Below the pieces are notes generated by a model. It worked only from the letters and a program-made list of their open reading frames with translations, did not search any database and was not told the origin of the DNA. A stretch of 51,779 nt of DNA from contig BFEA01000331.1 of the NCBI GenBank assembly GCA_003427395.1, forward strand, positions 67,986-119,764, given 5' to 3'. A program made the translations under genes and the position numbers. The stretch is from Chara braunii. Taxonomy: Eukaryota > Streptophyta > Charophyceae > Charales > Characeae. Below are positions 31,401 to 40,331 of this stretch, piece by piece; within the stretch, counting starts at the first letter, position 1; each line of letters begins with the position of its first letter.

Positions 31401-32991
31401 GCCGAGACGCCCCCGTGTGGGCCAGGACCCAAACAGGGATACAGTCCGCAGCGATCTTGTTAAGGACGATTTTTGGATCCGCTGCCTGAAAGCCTGGCGT
31501 CAACTCCCGTTGCCAGATAAAACCGGGCCGACTCAATGGGAGGAGGTGGCTCGACAACCCCTGTTCGGGAACCGAAATATCATAGATCGACAAGGAAGGG
31601 TCTATCGCAGCTCCGACCCCCCGTGGAACAGCTGGGTTAAAAGGGGCATAACCAGAAATAAGGATATTTGGGACTCAGAGAGCAAAAGTTGGAAGACAGG
31701 GCCCCAGATGAGGCCGCTGTTGAAGCACTGCCATAATATAGGTCATCTGGAGGCGTTGATTTTCGCAGTTCCCCTGGATTGGGTGCGCATTTTACGGAAA
31801 GGCCCAAGGCTGATGGCCAGGGACTGGGTGGCGGTCCCCGACGATTCAGAGAGTGTGGGAAACGTAGTGACAGGGCACACAGAGGAAACGCTAGTTAATC
31901 TCTTCCACAAAGACAGTGGCAATAAATTAACCAGGTACACCCCGGACGTAATAAGATGGTATCGGAATACAGATCTATATAGGATCCGGGTTTTACAGGA
32001 TAAGGAGGCTTGCATAGCATACCAGCCAGGGACCGACATTGTGGATCTCCCCCTCGACCCGGAGGAGTGGCTGTGGTCCCCCGCACGCAGAACCTTACAG
32101 ACACGGAATGTGTGCCTCCGTAACCTGACGGTTAAAGCCACCTATCGCTTATTGTGCCCTAAGGTGAACTTGAAGGATATTGTCAAGAATCGATGGAGAT
32201 CCCATCTGAATGTCGGGATTGATGCCATCCGCCCCATTCGGTGGTTCTCCCTCACAAGGGCCAGGCCAGCGAAGCTAGCCTCACTACAGCACCGTTGTCT
32301 CCCTATTAACGACTGGCTAATAGATCGTACCTATCTGGAACAAAAAGGTCTGGCTCTCCCGTGGTGCAAATCGTGTCACGCGGCATTCCTGTCCCGGAAG
32401 ATCCCAGAAACCATCGAACACATTATCCTGCAATGTCCGGGGTCCGTCCTCACGCGGCGATGGTGGGACGGGATTTGGAGGACGCTGGATACCGGTACAG
32501 ACTGGCCATGGGACTGGAGGACGATGCTATGTGAGACACGGACCGCCACTGCATCCAGCACCTTTGAAGAGAATATGTTTAAAATAGGAAGGAGAGCGGT
32601 GATGTGGGCGATCTGGAGGAGGCGTTGCATACATGTTATGGAGGGAGTCCGCATAGCCGGGGAGGAGACGACGGACTTGATTAAACAATTTATACACCAA
32701 GAACTTAAAGTGGGCGGGATTCATGTCAGACAAAAAAAGAAACAGAACAAAAAATCCGACAATTTTCAAGGGACTGGCTGGGCGGCGCAGATGGAGGCCG
32801 AATTGCTTTCATCAAATGGGATGGGGGCCAAGCTCCCGGAAACGAAGCAGGAGATCACGACGGCGACCGGGAGCTGTTCACTAAAGATTATCAGATTTGT
32901 TTCAGGGACTGGACAGCGGTGGGTCAAGAGATTCCGTTACGGCCACCGTCAGATTTTCCCGANCCCTTTCCTCCCCACCAGTTGGCGGTAG
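28438..32991 (+). pseudogene. LINE-5 ORF2: APE endonuclease, RT, zinc finger
   Basis: One frame of 1,517 codons including two internal stops (TGA 28984-28986, TAA 30967-30969) and the terminal stop. Endonuclease: LRSLNVNGL, VCIQETHL, PGSAGVAIW, GGRWASV, CIYAPN, then PGAYNAAPD where the expected GDxN has Ala for Asp; SRIDLILL and GLDHKM follow the first stop. Linker, then RT: KSPGADGLPKEFW, TLLHKKGDRMDIRNYRPI, GFIKGRKIQDN, FIDFEMAYDHVDW, SVRQGDPLALFLF, MFADDLTLM (intact), and TLGWWIH. After the TAA: ALWYKSAIWALS, GGLGILDPD, and the zinc finger CKSCHAAFLSRKIPETIEH...QC (near 32368-32434). The frame is kept despite the stops, which suggests recent loss. A single N lies at 32963. Confidence 0.9.
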
Positions 32992-33487
32992 TGGACATGC
33001 AGTGGTATGGGNCAGAATGATCTCAGCAAGGATGGCAGAACTTTCTTGACAGGGGAAAGGGGAAAGGCAGGCAGTCTGGTTCATGCAAGGGGTGCAAGGG
33101 ACGCTGGACCCGGTTTCCAAAGGCAGGCAGTCTGGTTCATGCAAGGGACGCTGGACCCGGTTTCCAGCAGGTGTTGCGACTCAGAATATGGATGCAAGGG
33201 GAGCCAGGAAGAGAGCTGAAATCTGGCGCCTGGTGTAGGGTGAAGAGGCCCACCATGCGTCCCCCTGCTCAGTCAATCCCCTGGCATCCAGGGTAATCAA
33301 TGCTGGCAGGAGCATATCACATTTTCTCAGGATGATTGTATTTTGTCTATGTAAGGGACGCTGGACCCGGTTTCCAGCAGGTGTTGCTCCCCACCAATAG
33401 ATGGAGCCCCCGAGGGCTAGCGGTGTCTGCTCGTATCAGCACCGCTAGCACCGGCCGGGGTTTTCAAAAAAAAAAAAAAAAAAAAAA
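32992..33487 (+). other. LINE-5 3' UTR, terminal hairpin and poly(A)
   Basis: Three copies of AGGGACGCTGGACCCGG-type text lie near 33098, 33144 and 33355; the first two form a longer tandem repeat with GGCAGGCAGTCTGGTTC. The last about 70 bases hold a ten-base-pair hairpin, GCTAGCGGTG (33416-33425) with CACCGCTAGC (33440-33449), loop 14 nt. After a GGCC-rich stretch comes A22 (33466-33487). GGAGCC (near 33403) precedes the hairpin, as it does in LINE-2 and LINE-3. An unresolved base is at 33012. Confidence 0.8.
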
Positions 33488-33502
33488 GGACGGTGAGATC
33501 AT
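33487..33502. repeat. Target-site duplication of LINE-5, right copy
   Basis: AGGACGGTGAGATCAT directly after the LINE-5 poly(A), identical to 23702-23717. Confidence 0.93.
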
Positions 33503-33618
33503 ATGCAAAGAGCACGGTAGGTAGAATTGCCTATTTTGTGAACTGTTTAGAGACACTAATTTTTTAATCTATGGATCGTTTCTTAAAAATCTGCTATTGC
33601 TTCCATTACAAAAAGGGG

Positions 33619-33649
<31 letters not shown>

Positions 33650-33777
33650 ACGGTGAGATCGAAAGCAAAGAGCACGGTAGGTAGAATTGCCTATTTTGTG
33701 AACTGTTTAGAGACACTAATTTTTTAATTGATGGATCGTTTCTTAGAAATCTGCTATTGCTTCCATTACAAAAAGGA
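33488..33777. repeat. About 125-bp direct repeat separated by A39
   Basis: Segments 33488-33614 and 33658-33777 both begin GGACGGTGAGATC and end TTCCATTACAAAAAGG, differing at a few positions (CATATG against CGAAAG; ATCTATGG against ATTGATGG). They are separated by GG and A39 (33619-33657). This duplicates the LINE-4 active-site segment. It may be tail-mediated slippage, a second insertion at the same site, or an assembly effect. Confidence 0.85.
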
Positions 33778-34419
33778 AAATAGGTGCAGCTAGGGGATCT
33801 CCTTGTCTGACGGATCTTATACTTTTCAGACAGGAAACCGTTCACTTGCACTTGACCCTTTGCTTCTGAGTACAACACCTTCACCCATCTGCAAAAGGTT
33901 GGCCCAACTCCCATTTTTCCATGCACTGAAGGAAGTCCCAGTTAACCTGATCATAAGCTTTCTCAAAATCAAAGAAAAGAATAGTTGCCTGTAGTTTTCT
34001 ATCTCTTATGAGCTTAGTTGCCTCGTTGATGCATATCACATTGTCTAGTATATATCTTGTCGGTATGAACCTTGTTTGGTCTAAGTGAAAGCATTTGTCA
34101 TTGGCATTCTTTATTCTGTTTGCTAGTGTTTTTGCCAATATTTCGTATGTGACTGGTAGTAATGTGATAGGTCTATAGTTTGTTATGGTTGTCTTATCTG
34201 CTTTTTTGTACGGGAGTGTCTCTATCCCTGTACTAATGTCTTCCCCTAGACTGCCTTTCTTGAAGGCTTCTTGGTAGAAGTGAAAGAGGTCCTCTCCAAG
34301 GACTGGCTAGAATTCTTGCCAACATTCTTTAGAGAAACCGTCTCTGCCCGGGACCTTGTTAGGTTTCATGGAGTCTAAAGCTCTCTGTATTTCTGCTAGG
34401 GATATGTCCTGATCCAGGT
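33503..34419 (-). pseudogene. LINE-4 ORF2, 5' part (RT N-terminal half)
   Basis: Reads from 34419 leftwards: MKPNKVPGRDGFSKECW, FHFYQEAFKKG, TLPYKKADKTTITNYRPITLLP, FIPTRYILDN, FFDFEKAYDQVNW, VQVNGFLSEKYK, then the active site. The usual FADD is FAYD in the copy beside LINE-5 and FAFD in the duplicate. The endonuclease is absent; the element stops at about 34419 where plus-strand LINE text begins. Confidence 0.82.
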
Positions 34420-34676
34420 AAACCCACATCCCGATGACAATACTCTTTGCGGACAACCTGGCAGTGCTGATCAGAGCGTTGGACTCGTCATTTGAAGCCC
34501 TGACGAAATGCATGCTTTCCAGTTGGCCTCCGCGATGAAGATCAGCTGGCCGAAGACGGTGGGTTCGTGATGGACCGGCTTGGAGGAAGAAGGGCCAGGT
34601 ACCCCTACGGGTACTGAAGGGATGCAATGGATGCGCCTGACAGAACCGCTAAGGTATCTGGGGATCAAAGTTCTAC
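34420..34676 (+). pseudogene. LINE-6 fragment: RT active-site region
   Basis: Plus-strand text MTILFADNLAVLIRALDSSFEA and downstream. It is about 90 percent alike by eye to the reverse complement of LINE-1 at 20870-21115. The second catalytic Asp of FADD is Asn. It lies tail-to-tail with minus-strand LINE-4. Confidence 0.8.
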
Positions 34677-35290
34677 TTTCAGAAGATCAAATCAAATTGC
34701 CTCAACAACAGGATAGCGGAGTTGAGGGATGAGGGAGGCACATTAAGGAATAATCCAAAACAACTCCTGGGAATTGTAGCAGGTTTCTACAAGAAATTAT
34801 ACACCACTCAACCCAATATAGGGGAATCAAATGCAGTTAGAAGGGCCAGAGAGAAGTTTACAAAACATCTAGACAGGAGCATAAATCCCGAAGACCACTC
34901 CGCGGAGTTGGCAACTTTCCTGGTAGGAAGCCTGGAGACAGGCAGCCCTCCCAGAGCAGTACCGGCATGGGTGTTCAAGAGCGACGAACTTAGACCGACA
35001 ATCGTCCGCTTCTGGGAGCAATGGATAGACAATTGCCCGCAAGAGAACCTGCTGAGCCATCTGGCGACAGCGAACCAGGATCTGCGGAGCACCCTGGTCA
35101 AACAACTATGTAGTAGCTACCTTGCGCACCATAGAAAGGGGGAGGAATATGCACAAAAACTGGAAGAGTTGAACGTTGGACCTGTAGGGGAACAAACTGA
35201 AGAAGAATGGTGGGCGGAACGGGTAGAGGCGGTCAGGGGGTGGAGGGAATGGTCAGGAGGTGGAGGGAATGGTCAGGGGGTGGCGGAATG
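34677..35290 (+). pseudogene. LINE-6 fragment: pre-RT linker plus unidentified segment
   Basis: The start (YFQKIKSN, then GIVAGFYKKLYTT and ARxKFTKHLDRSI) matches the endonuclease-RT linker of the other LINEs. In the same frame from about 34905 it continues with RAVPAWVFKSDELRPTIVRF and LEELNVGP, which only loosely resembles a post-endonuclease segment. The order is wrong for one LINE, so this is a mosaic. The end is a 20-21 bp minisatellite at about 35230-35295 (GGTGGAGGGAATGGTCAGG units). Confidence 0.55.
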
Positions 35291-36026
35291 GGTATGAGGA
35301 AAACCAGCTACTGTTCGGAAACAGGTTTATATGCCGAGCTGCTGGAGACCCCTTGCCATGGCAGAGCTCAAGAGGGGCGTATGGTTGGAAATGGGTTGTG
35401 CAAGGGATCTATAAAGTGGGACACTTATGGGACGAAATCCGCAGGGACTGGCGAAGGGATGAAGAGTTACTGGAATCCTTGCAGGGACGCATGAAGCGTC
35501 AGCAAAGGCTGAAGGAACTCAGGGAGGCTATCCCTCCCCATTGGATTGAAATGTTCACAAAGGATGAAATCACCCCGGGACAATGGGTGAAGATGAAGGG
35601 GGACCCGAGGCCAGCCAGCATATACAGGGTGGAGCGGGTGCTGGATGGGAGAAGGCTACGGGTCACTTGCTGGAGGGTGGACACGGGTTACGAAGGGTTG
35701 GGGGAGCCCCTCCAAGAGGCTGAGCCAGGGGATGGGCAAAAGGAACTGCAGATCTCAACGGACGGGATCGAAACAGTATCGGTGTGTGAAGGGGGGAGGA
35801 AGGGTGAGAAGCAATACCCACTGTTCCGGATAGCATCCAAATGTTGGGACCTGACATGGGATCCAAGGGATGGAAGTGGGGGGCACAATAGATGCTAAGG
35901 AACGCAGTACCGATCCAGAAGCTCACCACTAGAAATATCTACAACTCCTTGTTGGAGCCAATAGACATCAACGAAGAACTGAGGAAATCAGTGGGCCAAG
36001 AGAGACTAGATACCGGACGCTTATGT
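35291..36026 (+). pseudogene. LINE-6 fragment: post-RT domain
   Basis: Open from 35260 to 35898: LLFGN, then VVQGIYKVGHLWDEIRRDW, REAIPPHWIEMFT and PGQWVKMKGD, matching the post-RT region of LINE-2 (HGVWQVRHLW, ISIPPVWVNLL). It continues with RVERVLDGRRLRVTCWRVD. After a stop, LTTRNIYNSLLEPIDI probably continues the same domain to about 36026. No C-terminal zinc finger is present. Confidence 0.65.
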
Positions 36027-36756
36027 TAGCAGGTGGATCATCGCTTACGTCAGCGATGCTGCATTCATCTCCCGCTTCAAACGGGGATGCCGCACGGACC
36101 TAGCCGCCTCCCTCGTCCACGACCCCCCGATGTCTCTCTCCGATCTCCTCAACCGTGCCATTCACCTAGACAAATTCCTCACCCCGTACAAGGACGCACT
36201 CACATCCGCCCCACCCCGTCCACGACTCTTTCATTACATCATCGATGAAACCTCTCTCTCTGCCTCCTCGAACGAGTTATTGGCTCTCGACCCCGACATC
36301 CTCTCTGATCCACTAGACACCACATCATTCTCCTCTGACGAACTCTCCGCCATTCACCTCATGTGAATGGAAAAGAGAGAACGCTCCAGCCATCCTCCCA
36401 TGAGCACCCACCCAACCCGTCTCACGAAACTCACGTCGGAGGAGCGAACCTACCTCCAAGCAAAGGGTGGTTGTTTTTGGTGCCGACAGTTAGGACATCA
36501 ACAGACAAACTGTCCAAATGCCGGACAGTTCACACGCCAGGCACCCAGGTCCGTGGCCCCCCGACCCACAGCTTCCGCATCCGCCACACCGGTCCCTCCT
36601 CCACATGAACACCGTCCCCAGGATCACCATGAACTCGTTCCGACATCAACGACTAGTCTGTCGGCCATCCCATCGGTGACAACCTCCACCCCACCGGTGG
36701 CCCATTTGGCATCGACGACCTCCCCCCTCTCTGGTGCCGCACATCCCATCGGATGA
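36027..36756 (+). pseudogene. Ty3-A gag C-terminus with zinc knuckle
   Basis: The 5'-truncated start of a plus-strand Ty3 element. FISRFKRGCRTDLAASLV and MSLSDLLNRAIHLDKFL are typical of the end of a Ty3 gag. After a frameshift and stop near 36363, GGCFWCRQLGHQQTNCPN gives the CxxCx4Hx4C knuckle (36465-36515), followed by a Pro/Thr/Ser-rich tail. No 5' LTR or primer-binding site is found to the left; LINE-6 text abuts. Confidence 0.8.
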
Positions 36757-36889
36757 CCCCTAGGCATCGCAACCCTCGTCGCCTGACGCCCCCGTCACCA
36801 CCACATGTTCCGCAACCCTCCTTCCAAATCCATCCTCTGTCACCTTCTCTGATGTTGTTGAGGAACAAGCCCGACTTGATCGGCTTGTT

Positions 36890-37395
36890 CGTTAGGCAAT
36901 GAACAACGCCGCCTTAACACCATCATCTCCACCGCCAACCCATCACGCTTTCACCTCGAATTCATCGTCGTCACCCTTGGTGCGTCTACGACTAAGTTTC
37001 GGGCCCTCCTCGATATTGGAGCCATTGGTAACTCCATCACCGACGCGTGTGTCTGGAAAGTCGGTCTTACCTCTACCGGTTACGACTCCCCGATTACGAT
37101 TCGTTCAGGGGACAAAGACACCGCCGTCGTAGTAGACCAGTTCCGGAGACCACCATGACTGTTGGAACCCTCCGAAGTCAGGTCTCATTCGATGTCATGC
37201 ACTTAACGTGCGATATCGTTTTGGGAATGCTGTGGCTGGACCGCTACATGCCATACTCGTTCCACCTCAACTTCATCCGCCTTACCAACCCCCCTGACAC
37301 AACCATCGACATTCCCTATCTCCCGTATCCCTCCTCCCATTACTCCACCACCACTACACCCAAGGCTACCACTCTTGCCCGGATTTCTCAATAAT
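36890..37395 (+). pseudogene. Ty3-A aspartic protease remnant
   Basis: In shifted frames: LRLSFGPSS-like text, then ALLDIGAIGNSITDACV near 37000, where the catalytic DTG-type triplet reads DIG. Further on comes VSFDVMHLTCDIVLGMLWLDRY (near 37170-37245), the usual LGxxWL end of Ty3 proteases. Frameshifts separate the parts. The reverse transcriptase and RNase H that should follow are absent. Confidence 0.75.
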
Positions 37396-38052
37396 CTACA
37401 ACAAACTTCGTGACCTCGACTCAGTCCCCGACTACTCCCTTCACGACCAACTTCTTTACATTGACATCAAAGGCACTCGCCGACTTTGCATCCCCGGCGC
37501 ACGTGGCCTCCGTACCCAGCTCTTGGTCGAGCATCACGACGCTAAGACTGCGGGACACCTCGGGTTCTAGAAAACCTTCGACACCATCTCTCATTACTTC
37601 TACTGGCCTTCCCTACTCGACGACATCAAAGCCTACATTTGCTCATGCCCCACATGTCAAACCTTTAACCCCTCAAACCATGTCAAGCCTGGCAAGCTAC
37701 AATCATTGCCGATCCCCACCCACCGGTGGCAGTCCATCTCCATGGACTTCGTTTGTGGTCTCCCCAAGACCGACTGCGAACATGATTGCATCTATGTCAT
37801 TGTTTGTCGCTTGACTAAACGCGCCCACTTCATCCCTTGCACCACATCGCACAGCGCCAAGGACGTTGTCATTCTCTTCTTTGACCATGTCGCATGCCAT
37901 CACGGTTTCCCCGAGAACATCATCGACAACCGTGACCCTCGCTTCCTGTCACAATTCTGGAAACACCTCTTTAAAGCCTGCAGAACCACGCTCAAGTATA
38001 GCACTGCATTCCACCCACAGACTGATGGACAAAGTAAGAAGATGAACGATAC
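37396..38052 (+). pseudogene. Ty3-A integrase, N-terminal part
   Basis: One frame with a TAG near 37570. Zinc-binding HHCC is visible: EHHDAKTAGHLG and CSCPTCQ. The catalytic core has MDFVCGLPKT (first Asp) and DNRDPRF (second Asp). In FHPQTDGQSKKMNDT the usual catalytic Glu after DGQS is Lys. The gene is interrupted at 38053 by a solo LTR and resumes at 38538 (LQRILRKYC). Confidence 0.88.
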
Positions 38053-38537
38053 TGTTACGGACTTCGCCAGGGCTTGATCCCTGGTCTATCTTTTTGCTGT
38101 TTCGGCTGCATCCCGTTTTCGGCCTGGCACCCTTTTTCCAAACCCCTCCTTTGGTACCGTAGGATTTTGGGACAAATGGCGCCATGCTGCAATTCAGGCG
38201 CCACTTTCAAATACTGCATTTTTCAGTTCTGCCCTCGGGGCCTTTGCAGAAATGCCCCTGGTACCGTACGTGCCACCGGTACTTATACCGGCTCCCCGTA
38301 TGGTACGGGGACCAGTCTCGTACCAGTTTTCTGCTGCTGTACTCGTACTCAGTGTGACTTGCTCCTCTTCGGCATTCGAAATCCAAGACTTCGACTTTGT
38401 GTCCTTGCCCGTGTGTCTGCGTCTGACCCTCAGTCGTGTCGAGTGAGTGAGTGTGTGTGTGTGTGCTCTCCCTCTCTCCCTCTCTCCTCTCCCTCGGCTC
38501 TCTCTGTCTCCCTCAGCCTTCCGCTCGTTACAGATAC
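38048..38537 (+). mobile_element. Solo LTR of the Ty3-A family, with 5-bp TSD
   Basis: A 480-bp segment (38053-38532) begins TGTTACGGACT and ends CGTTACA, so it has TG...CA ends. It is flanked by GATAC at 38048-38052 and 38533-38537. Removing it and one GATAC restores the integrase frame MNDTLQRILRKYC. Its start and TG-rich/pyrimidine-rich end match the 3' LTR at 40332-40849, so it is the same family. Confidence 0.93.
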
Positions 38538-39363
38538 TCTCCAAAGAATCCTGAGGAAGTATTGTCATCTACATCAACACGATTGGGATCAGTATGCTCA
38601 CCGCCGCCGAGATTGCCTACAACAATACTGTATGTCCTTCCACTGGCATGACTCCATTCTACGTCGACCTTGGCTATCATTCGCGCTTGCCCTCCGACTT
38701 CCTGCTCCCCTCACAACTCAACCCCTCCACACCCTGCCCTTCTCTCTTTGAATGGGTTGCAACAATGAACAGACTCCTCAAAGAAGCTACCTCTCTTTGA
38801 ATGGGTTGCAACAATGAACAGACTCCTCAGAGAACTACCGAAGCCCTTGAACGAACACAAGAACAACAAGCCAACAAGACTAACAAACATAGACGTGACG
38901 TGTCATTCAAAAAAAGGGACAAAGTCTGGCTCTCCGCCAAACGCTTTGAACCCGAACACGGCTTGTCCAAGAAACTCTCGAACAAATGGCTCGGTCCCCT
39001 CCCCATCATTGAACAAACCTCCCCCATCAATTACAAGCTCCAACTCCCCCCTGCCATGAGTTGTGTCCACCCTGTCTTCCACATAGAATACCTAAAAGAA
39101 TACCATGAATCCCCACCCTAATTCGCTGACCGCCCATATCCTAGACCCCCACCAATCATGTTACCCACAGGCCCTGAATTCATCGTCGAAGCCATCATAG
39201 GACGAAGAACTACTTAGGTATATGAGCACCCGGAACCAATCACAGAATACAAAGTTAAATGGACAGGATACCCTGACGAAGAATCCACATGGGAACCTCT
39301 TGCTAACCTTAAGAATGCTATGAAACTTGTTCGCGCCTATGATCGTGCTCACCCTATATCCTA
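38538..39363 (+). pseudogene. Ty3-A integrase C-terminus and chromodomain
   Basis: Resumes after the solo LTR: LQRILRKYCHLHQHDWDQ, then (frameshifted) IAYNNTVCPSTGMTPFYVD and SRLPSDFLLP. A 49-bp tandem duplication at 38742-38839 breaks the frame. KRDKVWLSAKRF, SNKWLGPLPII, and VHPVFHIEYLKEY are the usual integrase C-terminal segments. After a stop, EFIVEAIIGRR, a TAG, then YKVKWTGYPDEESTWEPLANL (39250-39310) is a clear chromodomain, which targets insertions to chromatin in chromoviruses. Confidence 0.88.
38742..38839. repeat. 49-bp tandem duplication in Ty3-A integrase
   Basis: CTCTCTTTGAATGGGTTGC begins at both 38742 and 38791. The second unit has two or three substitutions toward its end. 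Confidence 0.92.
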
Positions 39364-40316
39364 GATACATTATAGAACTCAAACCCTAAACCCTTGCATA
39401 AACCCTTGACCCCGCCAAAACCCCGCATTCCTGCTCTACACACACCCCTGTACCCAGCGAAGCCCTTGCCTCTTGAACCCCCCCCTGTCTGATACGCTCT
39501 TGCCTCCGTCTTGCCCCATTCTCCCATCTGTCCTCCGCCACATCCTTGTCTCTCTTGTCCAAGTTCTTTATGTGGCCCCAGCGCATCGCCGGCGATAATG
39601 GATCTAGTGGCAAGCGCACGAGGACGATGGCATGCTGCAGCTCAGTACGAGGAGATAAGACAGCTGGTTGGCCACCATGCTGTTCCCTTTGGCTGGCGCC
39701 TTGGACTCGCAGACTTCTGGAGCAGCACCTCTGACATGGACACCAAGATCAGTCTGCGACCGGCTATCCGGATCAGACCTCCTCATCAGATCGTGTACCG
39801 GACGCAAACTGCTACTGGGACAATCAAGCTGAAGCCCTCGCCGTCTATATCACAGAACTGCTGAAGACTGCTTCCTCACCGCCACTTCTGCGACACCCTC
39901 CAAGACCTTTCTCAAGACATGTTTTCGCTTTTGACACTTTGTTACAGACCTGAGACGTTGTTTTTCCAGACCCCTCAGACACCCCAGCACTTGAGCATTG
40001 AACAAACATTTTTTTTTTTTTGTGTCTCTCAAACCTGACAACCTATAACCAGGTAGAACACCAATAGGACTACCCAGGTACTTGTAGAACCGCAATAGGA
40101 TTACCATGTGACCTGAACATTGCTACTGTCACCCTTGTAGACCCTCAATAGTATTACCCTGTTACTTGATCATTGATTCCCTCATCCCTGTAGAACCTCA
40201 ATAGGATTACCCTGCTACTTGCATTACTCCCCTTTTCCTTTTCTGACCAGTGATCGGCCACATCCCGTCCTTCACAGTTGTTCATCGGGTCTTTGGCAGC
40301 TGGGACGTTGCCTTCC
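39364..40316 (+). other. Ty3-A 3' non-coding region with 53-bp minisatellite
   Basis: About 950 bp between the chromodomain and the polypurine tract. It starts with AAACCCTAAACCCTT-like text (39381-39397). Four copies of a GTAGAAC...CAATAGGATTACC motif begin at 40053, 40084, 40137 and 40190; the last three have a 53-bp period. A T14-type run lies at 40008-40021. An open frame at 39511-39864 has no recognised domain. Confidence 0.65.
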
Positions 40317-40331
40317 AGAGGGAGGGGATAG
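40317..40331 (+). promoter_or_regulatory. Ty3-A polypurine tract
   Basis: AGAGGGAGGGGATAG lies immediately before the TG of the LTR, the standard position for the plus-strand DNA primer of an LTR retrotransposon. Confidence 0.75.

Larger units (their letters stand above)
23718..33486 (+). mobile_element. LINE-5, near full-length L1-type retrotransposon
   Basis: Plus-strand non-LTR element of about 9.77 kb inserted head-on into minus-strand LINE-4. Order: 5' UTR 23718-25291, ORF1 25292-28417 (with an N gap), 20-bp spacer, ORF2 28438-32991, 3' UTR 32992-33465, and poly(A) from 33466. A 15-16 bp perfect TSD marks both ends. It is the best-preserved LINE here: ORF2 keeps one frame throughout with only two stops. 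Confidence 0.93.

Noticed and set aside
39511-39864. Possible accessory gene between chromodomain and 3' LTR of Ty3-A
   Set aside because: Overlapping frames on both strands, no domain, no clear start context; left as non-coding.
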